A DNA stretch of 64,000 nt, taken from Micromonospora sp. M71_S20. GTDB lineage: Bacteria > Actinomycetota > Actinomycetes > Mycobacteriales > Micromonosporaceae. A program made the position numbers and the translations under genes. The stretch is taken from assembly GCF_003664255.1 (NCBI RefSeq), contig NZ_RCCV01000003.1, positions 310,001 to 374,000 of the forward strand, written 5' to 3'. Position 1 is the first letter of the stretch. Each line of letters begins with the position of its first letter. A model generated the notes under the pieces. The model made no database searches. It was not told where the DNA came from and worked only from the letters and a program-made list of their open reading frames with translations. Positions 42,843 through 51,138 of the stretch are shown here, piece after piece.

Positions 42843-43211
42843 ATGAGCGGGTACGCACCCTCCGAGGCGGCGCGGCGCAGCGGCTTCAGCCTCGACACCC
42901 TCCGGTACTACGAAAAGATCGGGCTGCTCAGCGGGGTCGGGCGCACCTCGGGCGGGCGGCGGATCTTCACCGACGACGATCTCAGCTGGCTGGTGCTGTT
43001 CCGCTGCCTGCGCGACACCGGCATGCCGATCGCCGAGATGTCCCGCTACGCCGAGCTGGCCCGCGACGGCGACCACACCGCCGGCGAGCGGAAGGCACTG
43101 CTGGAACGGCACGCGGAGCGGGTCGAGGAGCAGATGCGCCTGCTCCAACGCCAGTACGACCACCTCCGCGAGAAGATCCGCTTCTACGAGCGGCTGCCGG
43201 GAGCGTCCTAG
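42843..43211 (+). CDS. MerR-family regulator (AdhR-like)
   Basis: A 122-aa regulator with the MerR winged helix (APSEAARRSGFSLDTLRYYEKIGLL), wing GGRRIFTDDDLSWLVLFRCLRDTGMPI and a coiled-coil dimerisation helix from about 80 (GERKALLERHAERVEEQMRLLQRQYDHLREKIRFY). No Cys suitable for metal binding is present, which fits the aldehyde- or redox-responsive AdhR/NmlR side of the family. It is divergent from the aldo-keto reductase gene. Its stop (TAG) overlaps the stop of the convergent LLM gene in a shared CTAG. Confidence 0.9.
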   Translation: MSGYAPSEAARRSGFSLDTLRYYEKIGLLSGVGRTSGGRRIFTDDDLSWLVLFRCLRDTGMPIAEMSRYAELARDGDHTAGERKALLERHAERVEEQMRLLQRQYDHLREKIRFYERLPGAS

Positions 43212-44131
43212 CCGGCGGCGGCCACGCGGGCCAGCACCGGCGTGAGCGCATCCAGCGCGTCCTCGCGTACGACGAAGCGGGTGACGCCCCAGCGGCGCCG
43301 GTGCGCGGCGACCGCCGCGACGATCTCGTCCTCGGTGCCGATCAGCACGAACGGCGTCGCGAGCAGCTCGGCGACGCTCAGCCCGATCCGCTCGGCGGTC
43401 GGCGCGGCGGCGGCCTCGGCGTCGTCGGTGACGACGACGTGCTGCACGAGCGACTCCAGCACCGGCGGCTCGGCCCGCCCTACCGCCCCGGCGGCGACGC
43501 AGGCCAGTTGCGCCTCGATGTCCGCCTCGTGCCAGCGCACGTCGTGCCGGTGGCCGTCAGGCAGCGTGCGCCCCAGGCCGGACAGCCCGACCACGTCGGC
43601 GTGCGCGCCGGCCCAGCGCAGCATCGCCGAGTTCGCCGTGCCGAGGGTGAACGGGATCCGCCGCTGCACCGGGCGCGGGGCCTCCAGCCGTGCGCCCCGC
43701 ACGACCAGGTCGGGGGAGTCGACGGTGACCTCCTCGCCGTCGAGCAGGGCGCGGACGGCCTCGGCCACGGCCAGGCAGCGGCGCACCCGCCCGGCGACGT
43801 CGGGGCGCTCCCGGCCGACCGCGAGCCACTCGGCCGGGGTGTGGCCGGCGCCGAGGCCGAACCGGGCCCGCCCTCCGGAGAGCAGGTCGAGGGAGGCCAC
43901 GTCCGAGGCGAGCAGCATCGGCTCGCGGACACCGGCGTTGGAGACGTACGAGCCCAGGCCGATCGTCGAGGTCACCGCCGCCGCGGCGGCCAGCGAGACG
44001 AAGGGGGACGCCGCCGAACCCGGATGGTCGGCGGTGAACAGGGTGTCGAAGCCGGCCGCCTCGGCCCGCCGGGCCAGGTCCAGCCAGCCCGGGCCGTCGG
44101 ACGGGACCGCCTGGAGAGAGAAGATCGCCAT
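43208..44131 (-). CDS. LLM-class flavin-dependent oxidoreductase
   Basis: A 307-aa luciferase-like (F420 or FMN) TIM-barrel enzyme. It shows LARRAEAAGFDTLFTADHPG, TSTIGLGSYVSN, LASDVASLDLLSGGRARFGLGAGHTPAEW and VGLSGLGRTLP. The GGRARFGLGAG turn is typical of the MSMEG_2516/F420-dependent families, as I recall. The substrate is not predictable. It converges on the merR gene with a 4-bp overlap of stop codons and has no close co-directional partner. The upstream 67 nt to the hemerythrin gene contain nothing notable. Confidence 0.85.
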   Translation of the reverse strand: MAIFSLQAVPSDGPGWLDLARRAEAAGFDTLFTADHPGSAASPFVSLAAAAAVTSTIGLGSYVSNAGVREPMLLASDVASLDLLSGGRARFGLGAGHTPAEWLAVGRERPDVAGRVRRCLAVAEAVRALLDGEEVTVDSPDLVVRGARLEAPRPVQRRIPFTLGTANSAMLRWAGAHADVVGLSGLGRTLPDGHRHDVRWHEADIEAQLACVAAGAVGRAEPPVLESLVQHVVVTDDAEAAAAPTAERIGLSVAELLATPFVLIGTEDEIVAAVAAHRRRWGVTRFVVREDALDALTPVLARVAAAG

Positions 44132-44198
44132 GCGCCCACCCTGCCGGGCCCGGGCCCGCCGACAAAGCCCGACGGCGGCGATTCTGCTACCGGCAGAC

Positions 44199-44678
44199 CT
44201 ACCCGTCCTGCGGCGGGAGGGGGACCCCGAGGAGCCCCTCGGTGCTGCCCGCGGTCAGCGCGTTGAGCGCGTGCACGAGCTTCTTCTCCTCGTAGACGAA
44301 GTGCGTCTCGAGCAGCGCGGCGAGAGTGTCCAGCTCGGCCCGCACCTCGTCGGGCGGCGCGGCACCGCCCGACAGTTCCTCGATGCGGCGCAGGGCCTCG
44401 GCCACGATGTGGTGGTCGGCCTCAAGCTCGCGCAGCACCGGGGCCAGCTCGGGCACCTGCTCGGCCAGCACCCGGAACGCCCCGGCGTCCTCGCCGGTGT
44501 GGTGCCGGGTCAGCGCCGCGCAGAAGGCCAGGCAGTGGGTCCGCAGGTCCCTCGGCCGTACGTCGGGGTCGCCCACCCCGTCACGCAGGCGGGCGAGCTC
44601 CTCGCGGAGCCAGAGGTGGATCTCGATCAGTTGGTTGCCGAAGGCCCGCAGGCGCTCGTCGGGCGTGAACGGAGGCAT
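44199..44678 (-). CDS. Hemerythrin-domain protein
   Basis: A 159-aa four-helix bundle. His and Glu residues at regular spacing (IEIHLWLREE, LTRHHTGEDAGAF, EADHHIVAEALRRIEEL, LLETHFVYEEKKLVHAL) match the H-HxxxE-HxxxH/E iron-binding pattern of hemerythrin/HHE proteins. These bind di-iron and sense or buffer oxygen or NO, although no member of this exact form is assigned. The ATG at 44678 follows a weak GGAA site. It stands between the LLM gene and the toxin-antitoxin pair on the same strand. Confidence 0.82.
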   Translation of the reverse strand: MPPFTPDERLRAFGNQLIEIHLWLREELARLRDGVGDPDVRPRDLRTHCLAFCAALTRHHTGEDAGAFRVLAEQVPELAPVLRELEADHHIVAEALRRIEELSGGAAPPDEVRAELDTLAALLETHFVYEEKKLVHALNALTAGSTEGLLGVPLPPQDG

Positions 44679-44785
44679 GTGTTTTCCATGCTGTCCCGCG
44701 CCTCCATGCCCTCGGCGGTCTCCTGGCCGGGTGCACCGCGACGCTGCGGCCAGCCTACGACAGCAGGCGCGAGGACACGTGCCCG

Positions 44786-45202
44786 TCAGGGCCGACGGAC
44801 GGGCCGGATGGTGACCAACTCCTCCAGCCCGACGAAGTCGGTCGGATTCGTGGTGTAGAGCGACAGGCCGTTCGCGTGCGCGATGGAGGCGATCATCAGG
44901 TCCGCCAGCCGGCGGCGGGTGGTGCACCCTGCGTCCAGGACCGCACTGGTGACCAGGCCGAAGGCCCGCGCGGCCTCGGCGTCGAAGGGCAGCGGCTCGA
45001 ACACGGCCTCGGCATGCTGGAGGACGCTGGTCCGCCGGGCCCGTTCGGCGCGGTCGTCGGTGTGGTTCGGGCCGGCCGAGAGCTCGGCGAGCGTCACTGC
45101 GCTGATCACCATCTCCTCTGGCAGGTCCTCCGGGCCGAGGGCGCCGAGATGGATCACGACGTTCGTGTCGATCAGGCCACGGACCGGTGCCTCACCACTC
45201 AC
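44786..45202 (-). CDS. PIN-domain toxin (VapC-like)
   Basis: A 138-aa PIN ribonuclease. The acidic residues that hold the catalytic Mg are in GLIDTNVVIHL (Asp), TLAELSAGP (Glu), RRLADLMIASIAHANG (Asp) and LYTTNPTDFVGLE (Asp). VapC toxins cut tRNA or rRNA. Its start lies 11 nt inside the end of the upstream antitoxin gene, so the two are translationally coupled. All active-site acids are present, so the toxin looks intact. Confidence 0.88.
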   Translation of the reverse strand: MSGEAPVRGLIDTNVVIHLGALGPEDLPEEMVISAVTLAELSAGPNHTDDRAERARRTSVLQHAEAVFEPLPFDAEAARAFGLVTSAVLDAGCTTRRRLADLMIASIAHANGLSLYTTNPTDFVGLEELVTIRPVRRP

Positions 45203-45461
45203 GGCTGAACGGGTCCTGCTCGACCGACGAGTCGATGTCGGCGCGGAACCTCTCGCCGTCGAGCACGGGGGCCGTCGCGAAGGCGGCGAGCACCTCCGCC
45301 CGCGGGACGAACGTGCGCCGGCGGAGCGGGATGAGCTTTCCGACGGGGGTGCCGTTGCGCGTGATGACGAAGGACTCGCCGGACTCGACGTGCCGCATGA
45401 TCGCGCCCGAGTCGTTGCGCAGCTCGCGCTGCGTTATCTCCCGGTGAGCGTGCTCTGTCAC
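45192..45461 (-). CDS. Phd/YefM-family antitoxin
   Basis: An 89-aa antitoxin. The N-terminal DNA-binding Phd fold reads REITQRELRNDSGAIMRHVESGESFVITRNGTPVGKLIPL. The C-terminal tail (LDGERFRADIDSSVEQDPFSREW) is acidic and would wrap the toxin. The Phd-type antitoxin with a PIN toxin is a common actinobacterial pairing. Autoregulation is expected. The GTG is 6 nt from TAGGAT, giving a leaderless operon mRNA. Confidence 0.88.
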   Translation of the reverse strand: MTEHAHREITQRELRNDSGAIMRHVESGESFVITRNGTPVGKLIPLRRRTFVPRAEVLAAFATAPVLDGERFRADIDSSVEQDPFSREW

Positions 45462-45467
45462 GGCGTA

Positions 45468-45473
45468 ATCCTA
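45468..45473 (-). promoter_or_regulatory. -10 element TAGGAT, leaderless toxin-antitoxin operon
   Basis: TAGGAT lies 6 nt before the antitoxin GTG. Confidence 0.5.
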
Positions 45474-45547
45474 GTCGGCTGTGCTACGAGGTGCTACACG
45501 ACCGACGCCGCGGGCCGAGGGGCGTGACATCGGGGTGGGCTGGCAGG

Positions 45548-46879
45548 TCATGTCGACGGCTCGTCCGGGGTGGGCTCGCGCCAGCGGCCGCGCCAGGCGG
45601 CCTCGTGCGCCTCGTGGCTGGTCTTCTCCTCGAAGACCATCTCGCGCAGGGCGCGCCGGGAGTCCGCCATGACCACCGCCTCGACGGCCACCAGCCCGAT
45701 GCAGATCGCGGTGAGCAGGGCGAGGGCGGCCAGCCCGGGCAGCCGTTGGCCGACGGGGATCCCGGCGGCGAGCACGAGCACCGTGCCGACCCTCGTCCAG
45801 GAGACGGTGCCCAACGTACGGAACTGGAAGAGCATGTTCGCGCCCAGGTAGCAGATCACCCCGCCGAAGAGGAGCAGGACGCCGGGGCCGTGCGTCGGGT
45901 CCCCGACCGGCACCTCGGGGTCGGCGACCTGGTGCACGATCTCCTCGGCGCCGAGGGCGAACAGGATGATCCCGGCGATCATCGGCAGGTGCATGTAGGC
46001 GTACGCGTCCCGGGCCATCGAGACCCGGGGCCGGCCCTCGGCGGCGTGCAGGGCGATCCGGGCGGCCGGTGCGATCACGTCGTAGTGCGCCCACCAGAGC
46101 GCGGCCGTGAAGAAGATGCCGAGCACGGCCGCGGCGACCGCCGGCCACGTCGGAGGCTGACCCAGCAGGTTGCTGCCGACGCCGACGGAGATGACCGACT
46201 CGCCCAGGGCGATGATCAGGATGAGGTCGTACCGCTCGGTCCAGTGCTCGGCGGAGGTCACCATCCAGCCCCAGGCGCCGGCGACCAGGCCCATGCCGTA
46301 CTGGAGCACGACGACGCTGACCCAGAGCCCGTCGCGCAGCATCGCGGCCCGCTCCGGGTCTTCGACCTGCGGCGGGATCAACGCGGCGGCCATGAGCAGC
46401 AGGGTGCTGACCGCCATCTCCGGGGAGTACTTCAGCAGCAGCCGCCGCTCCCCGGGTCTCTCCCGCGCGACGTGCCAGTACAGCGCCAGGTGCACGCCCC
46501 GGATCACCACATAGCTGAGCGCGACCACCATCGGCCCGGCGGCGACGTCGGTCGCGTCGCTGAACGCCTGGGGGAGCGACAGCGCGAAGCAGAACAGCGC
46601 GGCCATGCCGATCACCATCAGCACCGGGACGAAGCCCTCACCGAGCCGGACCCGGGTGGCGACCACGCAGTGCACCACCCAGCACCACCAGAGCACGGCG
46701 AGCACGAGTAGGGCGTGCCCGAGCTGCCAACCGGAGATGTTGGCGGCGGTGGCCCGGGTGATGATGAAGAACGAGAAGACGAAGACGAGGTCGAAGAAGA
46801 CCTCGAACCGGTCGACCCGGGCGCCGGGGGCGATCGCGACGGCCGGTCCCAGCCGCTCGCGCCACCGGATGACACCCAC
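45548..46879 (-). CDS. ltrA: Low temperature requirement protein A family
   Basis: A 443-aa membrane protein with about ten helices. It has the LtrA signature RFEVFFDLVFVFSFFIITRATA in helix 1 and AEHWTERYDLILIIALGESVISVGVG in the middle. LtrA was first noted for low-temperature growth of Listeria. The molecular function is unsettled. The protein ends in a charged tail (EEKTSHEAHEAAWRGRWREPTPDEPST). It stands alone and lies downstream of the E2 gene on the same strand. The 208 nt between them hold the E2 terminator. Confidence 0.9.
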   Translation of the reverse strand: MGVIRWRERLGPAVAIAPGARVDRFEVFFDLVFVFSFFIITRATAANISGWQLGHALLVLAVLWWCWVVHCVVATRVRLGEGFVPVLMVIGMAALFCFALSLPQAFSDATDVAAGPMVVALSYVVIRGVHLALYWHVARERPGERRLLLKYSPEMAVSTLLLMAAALIPPQVEDPERAAMLRDGLWVSVVVLQYGMGLVAGAWGWMVTSAEHWTERYDLILIIALGESVISVGVGSNLLGQPPTWPAVAAAVLGIFFTAALWWAHYDVIAPAARIALHAAEGRPRVSMARDAYAYMHLPMIAGIILFALGAEEIVHQVADPEVPVGDPTHGPGVLLLFGGVICYLGANMLFQFRTLGTVSWTRVGTVLVLAAGIPVGQRLPGLAALALLTAICIGLVAVEAVVMADSRRALREMVFEEKTSHEAHEAAWRGRWREPTPDEPST

Positions 46880-47036
46880 CCAACCACTCTGGCAGCGCCC
46901 CGTCCCCGCCGGGCCGGAATCGCGCCAGCCCGGCGGCGCGCGGGCCGGGCGGCGGGCGAACCAGGCGACGGGCGGGCCGGACGGGCGGCGGGAACCAGAA
47001 CGGCGTGCAGCCCGGCCGGCCGGGCGGGCCGGACGG

Positions 47037-47073
47037 CGAAGGGCGCCCCGGTCGGTGACCGGGGCGCCCTTCG
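47037..47073 (-). terminator. E2 gene terminator hairpin
   Basis: A perfect 17-bp stem (CGAAGGGCGCCCCGGTC and its complement) with a 3-nt loop lies directly after the E2 stop. Confidence 0.85.
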
Positions 47074-47088
47074 TGCCGTCGCGCGGGA

Positions 47089-48915
47089 CTACAGGCCGAG
47101 CTCGGCCTCGAAGTTGCCCGACTCCAGCCGCTCCTTGACCGCGACCAGGAAGCGGGCGGCGTCCGCGCCGTCGATCAGCCGGTGGTCGTACGACAGGGCC
47201 AGGTAGACCATCGACCGGACGGCGACGACCTCACCCAGCTCCGGGTCGTTGACCACGACCGGACGCTTGACCACGGCACCCGTGCCGAGCATCGCCGACT
47301 GCGGCGACGGCACGATCGGGGTGTCGAAGAGGGCGCCGCGGCTGCCGGTGTTGGTCAGCGTGAAGGTCGCCCCGGCGATCTCGTCCGGGCTGATCTTGTT
47401 GGTCCGGGTGCGCTCGGCCAGGTCGGCGATCCGCTTGGCGATGCCGCCCAGGTTCAGGTCGCCGGCACCGTGGATCACCGGCACCATCAGACCCCGCTCG
47501 GTGTCCACGGCGATGCCGAGGTGCTCCGAGTCCGGGTAGGTGATCGTGCCGGCGTCGAGGTCCATGCTGGCGTTGACGATCGGGTACGCCTGCAGCGCCT
47601 CGACCGCCGCGAGGGCGAAGAACGGCAGGAACGACAGCTTGACGCCGTGCCGCTGCTGGAACGACTCCTTGGCCCGCGCCCGCAGCTTGGCGACCTTGGT
47701 GACGTCCACCTCGACCACGGTGGTCAGCTGCGCCATCTCGTGCAGCGACTGCTGCATCCGCTTGGCGATCGTCGCGCGGATCCGGGGGAGCTTCTCGGTG
47801 GTGCCGCGCTTGGCGCTCGGCTGCGGCTTGGCGGCCGGCTTGGCCGGGGCCGCCGCCGCGGCGGGCTGCTGCGCCGGGGCCGGCGCGGCCTTGGCGGCCT
47901 TCGCCTTCTCCGCCGCCTCCAGCACGTCCTGCTTGCGAATCCGGCCGCCGACGCCGGTGCCGTTGACCGAGGAGAGGTCGACGCCGTGCTCGCTGGCCAG
48001 CTTGCGCACCAGCGGGGTCACGTAGCCGGCGGCCTCCTCGCCGCCCTGGGCGGGCGCCGACGGGCGCTGCGGGGCCGCAGCCGACGGCACGGCCTTCTGC
48101 TCGGCCTGCGCGGGCTGCGCCGAGGTCTCGGCCTCCGCCGACGGCTCGTTGTACGACATGCCCGGGGTCGGCTCCTCGACCTTGGGCTCCGGCTTGGCCT
48201 CGGCCTTCGGCTCGGGCTTCGGTTCCGGCTTGGCCTCGGGCTTGGCCTCCGCCTTCGGGTCGGGCTTCGGCTTCGCCTCGGCCGGGGCGGCGCCGGCGGC
48301 ACCGATCACGGCCAGGTCGGCGCCGACCGCGGCGGTCTCGTCCTCGGGAACCTTGATCTCCAGGACCGTGCCGGCCACCGGCGACGGGATCTCGGTGTCG
48401 ACCTTGTCGGTGGAGACCTCCAGCAGCGGCTCGTCCACCTCGACGGTGTCGCCGACCTGCTTGAGCCAGCGGGTGACCGTGCCCTCGGTGACGCTCTCGC
48501 CGAGGGCCGGCATCTTGACCGGGGTGCCCTCGCCCGACGGCGCCGGCGCGGCCTTCTCCTGCGGCTCCTCGACGGCCGGCTGCTCCGCCTCGGCCTGCGG
48601 CTCCTCGGCGGCCTCGGCGGCCTCCTCGGCCGGCTCCTCCTGCTGCGGGGCGGTCTCGCCGCCGCCGGTGGACTCGCCCTCGCCCGCGATCACGGCCAGC
48701 TCGCTGCCGACCTCGGCGGTCTCGTCCTCGCCGACCACGATCCGGCTCAGCACGCCCGCCGCCGGGGACGGGATCTCGGTGTCGACCTTGTCGGTCGACA
48801 CCTCGAGCAGGGGCTCGTCGACCTCGACGGTGTCGCCCTCCTGCTTGAGCCAGCGCGTGACGGTGCCCTCGGTGACGCTCTCACCGAGCCGGGGCATGGT
48901 GACCGATACCGGCAT
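47089..48915 (-). CDS. sucB: 2-oxo acid dehydrogenase E2 (dihydrolipoamide acyltransferase)
   Basis: A 608-aa core acyltransferase. Two near-identical lipoyl domains occupy about 1-77 and 120-197, each with VSTDKVDTE holding the lipoyl-Lys. They are joined by Ala/Pro/Glu-rich linkers with long Lys-Pro-Glu repeats. A peripheral-subunit-binding domain follows ([34 protein letters not shown]). The catalytic domain ends at [15 protein letters not shown] with the active His. Annotation in relatives alternates between SucB and the shared PDH/OGDH E2. Many actinobacteria carry the OGDH acyltransferase on the E1 fusion protein, so PDH service is quite possible. The ATG at 48915 has AAGGAG 9 nt upstream. 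lpdA lies 66 nt upstream, and a strong hairpin ends the unit. Confidence 0.93.
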   Translation of the reverse strand: MPVSVTMPRLGESVTEGTVTRWLKQEGDTVEVDEPLLEVSTDKVDTEIPSPAAGVLSRIVVGEDETAEVGSELAVIAGEGESTGGGETAPQQEEPAEEAAEAAEEPQAEAEQPAVEEPQEKAAPAPSGEGTPVKMPALGESVTEGTVTRWLKQVGDTVEVDEPLLEVSTDKVDTEIPSPVAGTVLEIKVPEDETAAVGADLAVIGAAGAAPAEAKPKPDPKAEAKPEAKPEPKPEPKAEAKPEPKVEEPTPGMSYNEPSAEAETSAQPAQAEQKAVPSAAAPQRPSAPAQGGEEAAGYVTPLVRKLASEHGVDLSSVNGTGVGGRIRKQDVLEAAEKAKAAKAAPAPAQQPAAAAAPAKPAAKPQPSAKRGTTEKLPRIRATIAKRMQQSLHEMAQLTTVVEVDVTKVAKLRARAKESFQQRHGVKLSFLPFFALAAVEALQAYPIVNASMDLDAGTITYPDSEHLGIAVDTERGLMVPVIHGAGDLNLGGIAKRIADLAERTRTNKISPDEIAGATFTLTNTGSRGALFDTPIVPSPQSAMLGTGAVVKRPVVVNDPELGEVVAVRSMVYLALSYDHRLIDGADAARFLVAVKERLESGNFEAELGL

Positions 48916-48981
48916 CTTCAAAGACTCCTTCATTCCCCTGGTGGGATCATCGCCCGTCGCCGGACGCCGCGGTTGTCGTGA

Positions 48982-50373
48982 TCAGGCGTGTGCGTGCAGC
49001 GGCTTACCGGCGAGCGCCAGGTGCGCCTCGCCCAGGGCCTCGTTCTGCGTCGGGTGGGCGTGCACGAGCTGCGCCACCTCGGCCGGGTACGCCTCCCAGT
49101 TGTAGATGAGCTGCGCCTCGCCGACCATCTCGCCGACCCGGGCGCCGACCATGTGCACGCCGACGACGGGGCCGTCCTCCACCCGGACGAGCTTGACGAA
49201 GCCGGCCGTCTTGAGGATCTGGCTCTTGCCGTTGCCGCCCAGGTTGTAGTTGTAGGTCTTGACCTTGTCGGCGCCGTACTGCTCCTTGGCCTTCGTCTCG
49301 GTCAGGCCGACCGACGCCAGCTCCGGGTCGGAGTAGGTGACCCGCGGGATGCCGACCTCGTCGATGACGGCCGGGTTCTGGCCGGCGATCTCCTCGGCCA
49401 CGAAGATGCCCTGCTGGAAGCCCCGGTGGGCGAGCTGGAGGCCGGGCACGATGTCACCGACGGCGTAGACGTTCGGCACGCTGGTGCGCAGCCGCTCGTC
49501 GGTCAGCACGTAGCCGCGGTCCATCTTGACGCCCTGCTCCTCGTAACCGAGGTCGGCGGTGTTCGGGCCGCGGCCGACGGCGACCAGCAGCAGCTCCGCC
49601 TCGACGGTGTCACCGCCGGCGATGGTGACCTTGACGCCCTTGTCGGTCTTCTCGACCTTCTCGAACGGCTTGCCGACCTTGAAGTTGATCTTCCGCTTGC
49701 GGAACGCCCGCTCCAGCGCCTTCGAGGACTCCTCGTCCTCGGCCGCGACCAGCCGGGGGAGCGCCTCGATGATCGTGACGTCCACCCCGAAGGACTTCCA
49801 CACGCTGGCGAACTCGACGCCGATCACGCCGCCGCCGAGCACGATCGCCGAGGCCGGGACCCGGTCGAGGGTGAGCGCGTGGTCGCTGGTGATGACCCGC
49901 TCGCCGTCGACCTCCAGGCCGGGCAGGCTCTTGGCGTACGAACCGGAGGCCAGCACGACGTTGCGGCCGGTGTAGCGCTTGCCGTCGACCTCGACGACGT
50001 TCTTGCCGACCAGCTTGCCGTGGCCCTCGACGATGGTGATCGACTTGTTGCCCTTGAGCATGCCCTGCAGGCCCTTGTAGAGCCGCGAGATCACGCCGTC
50101 CTTGTAGGCGTTGACCCCCGCCATGTCGATGCCGACCAGCTCGGCCTTCACGCCGAACTGCTCCGACTCGCGGGTCTGGTCGGCGATCTCGGCCGCGTGC
50201 AGCAGCGCCTTGGTCGGGATGCAACCGTTGTGCAGGCAGGTGCCGCCGAGCTTGCCCTTCTCGACCAGCGCGACCTTCAGGCCCAGCTGGACGGCGCGCA
50301 GGGCGGTCGCGTAGCCGCCGCTGCCACCTCCGAGGATGACGATGTCGAAGGTTGCGTCGTTCGGCTCGCTCAC
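48982..50373 (-). CDS. lpdA: Dihydrolipoyl dehydrogenase (E3)
   Basis: A 463-aa flavoprotein that reoxidises dihydrolipoamide with NAD+. It has FDIVILGGGSGGYATALRA (FAD), the redox disulfide GGTCLHNGCIPTKALL, IVLGGGVIGVEFASVWKSFG (NAD) and the C-terminal catalytic HAHPTQNEALGEA with the His-Glu pair. The GTG at 50373 has GGGAG at the right distance. It precedes the E2 gene in the same direction, so the two form an operon that provides E2 and E3 for the PDH/OGDH complexes. Confidence 0.96.
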   Translation of the reverse strand: MSEPNDATFDIVILGGGSGGYATALRAVQLGLKVALVEKGKLGGTCLHNGCIPTKALLHAAEIADQTRESEQFGVKAELVGIDMAGVNAYKDGVISRLYKGLQGMLKGNKSITIVEGHGKLVGKNVVEVDGKRYTGRNVVLASGSYAKSLPGLEVDGERVITSDHALTLDRVPASAIVLGGGVIGVEFASVWKSFGVDVTIIEALPRLVAAEDEESSKALERAFRKRKINFKVGKPFEKVEKTDKGVKVTIAGGDTVEAELLLVAVGRGPNTADLGYEEQGVKMDRGYVLTDERLRTSVPNVYAVGDIVPGLQLAHRGFQQGIFVAEEIAGQNPAVIDEVGIPRVTYSDPELASVGLTETKAKEQYGADKVKTYNYNLGGNGKSQILKTAGFVKLVRVEDGPVVGVHMVGARVGEMVGEAQLIYNWEAYPAEVAQLVHAHPTQNEALGEAHLALAGKPLHAHA

Positions 50374-50552
50374 GTCCAACTCCCAGGTCGCGTCGCTGCT
50401 TCGGGGGTCACGGCGGGGCAACACGGGCACACCCCACCTCGGTCATCTTGTCACCACCGCCCGCCGCCCGCGTAGTGAGGTGCCCAACGACACGTCCGTG
50501 ACACGTACGCTTGGCACTGGCTTCGATGACGTACCTGAGGGGGAGACGCTCG

Positions 50553-50882
50553 GTGGGACTGTTCCGGCGACGCAAGAAGACCCGGGCGGTCAGCCTCGAC
50601 CGGGCCGCCGACCGCGCCGACCTGGAGCACCTCGAGGGCTTCGTCCGCAGCCGGCGCGGGGTCGAGGCGTACATCGAGCCGCGGACCACCGTCACCGAGA
50701 CCACGGTCATGCTGATCGCCGACGACGGGGAGTGGACCCGCCGCCGCATCGACGGCCCCGACGGCGCCCGCCGCTTCGCGTACCGGATGGGCATCCCGGT
50801 CTACGACGTGCGGCTGATGGGCTACCCGCAGCGGATGCGCGACTACAACGAGCGCCGCAAGCGCCGCCCCGAGCTGTTCTGA
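50553..50882 (+). CDS. Small conserved actinobacterial protein, 109 aa
   Basis: A soluble protein with a basic start (VGLFRRRKKTRAVSLDRAADRADLEHLEGFVRSRRGVEAYIEPRTTVTETTVMLIADDGEW) and an alpha/beta tail (RRFAYRMGIPVYDVRLMGYPQRMRDYNERRK). I recall close relatives beside lpdA and pepA in Streptomyces annotated only as oxidoreductase or hypothetical. No catalytic motif is visible. The GTG at 50553 follows GAGGGGGAG, and an ATG at 50527 is less likely. The IS110 element begins directly after its stop codon, but the coding region appears complete. Confidence 0.72.
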   Translation: MGLFRRRKKTRAVSLDRAADRADLEHLEGFVRSRRGVEAYIEPRTTVTETTVMLIADDGEWTRRRIDGPDGARRFAYRMGIPVYDVRLMGYPQRMRDYNERRKRRPELF

Positions 50883-50922
50883 CAGTGAGGATGTATGTGA
50901 GTCAGTGAGGATGTATGTGAGT
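50883..50922. repeat. Two 20-bp tandem copies at the IS110 left end
   Basis: The 20-nt unit CAGTGAGGATGTATGTGAGT occurs at 50883-50902 and again, exactly, at 50903-50922. The second copy runs into the bridge-RNA stem. The left boundary of the element is therefore at one of the two copies. Confidence 0.85.
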
Positions 50923-51085
50923 CCCGTACCGGTTGGTCTGACCCTTGCTCTGACTGACTTCGGGTCTTTAACCGGATCTGTCGACCGTGCCGGTACGGGA
51001 CTCACGTGCACTCACCGGACGCGGCGGTTGTGACCTCATAGGAGCCTGGCCAGAGGCCCCGTCACTGTCTTGTCCATCCTCGCCC
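50917..51085 (+). ncRNA. Predicted IS110 bridge RNA
   Basis: The left non-coding end can fold as a guide RNA. A perfect 16-bp stem (GTGAGTCCCGTACCGG at 50917-50932 with its complement at 50990-51005) encloses 57 nt, the likely target-binding loop. Downstream, CATAGGAGC (51037-51045) repeats the right-end sequence at 52202-52210. CATCCTC (51075-51081) is complementary to GAGGATG in the 20-bp left-end repeats. These are the two pairings expected of a donor-binding loop. Inside the first loop, TCTGAC (50937-50942) equals the left flank and CCGGAT (50972-50977) complements ATCCGG on the right flank. The matches are short and were found by eye. Confidence 0.5.
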
Positions 51086-51138
51086 GGCTGGTGCGTGCCG
51101 CCCCACCCGGTCGACGGAACAGGACGGACACCCCCACC

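Noticed and set aside
45192..45461. The antitoxin as a VapB (AbrB-fold) protein
   Set aside because: The sequence follows the Phd/YefM pattern (REITQRELRN and GTPVGKLIPL), not the AbrB swapped-hairpin pattern.
46880..47036. A small gene between E2 and ltrA
   Set aside because: The stretch is low-complexity GGCGGGCCGGAC-type DNA with no ribosome site or conserved peptide.
50917..51005. The 16-bp inverted repeat as terminal inverted repeats of the IS element
   Set aside because: Both arms are on the same side of the transposase gene, 57 nt apart. IS110 elements lack terminal inverted repeats, so an RNA stem fits better.
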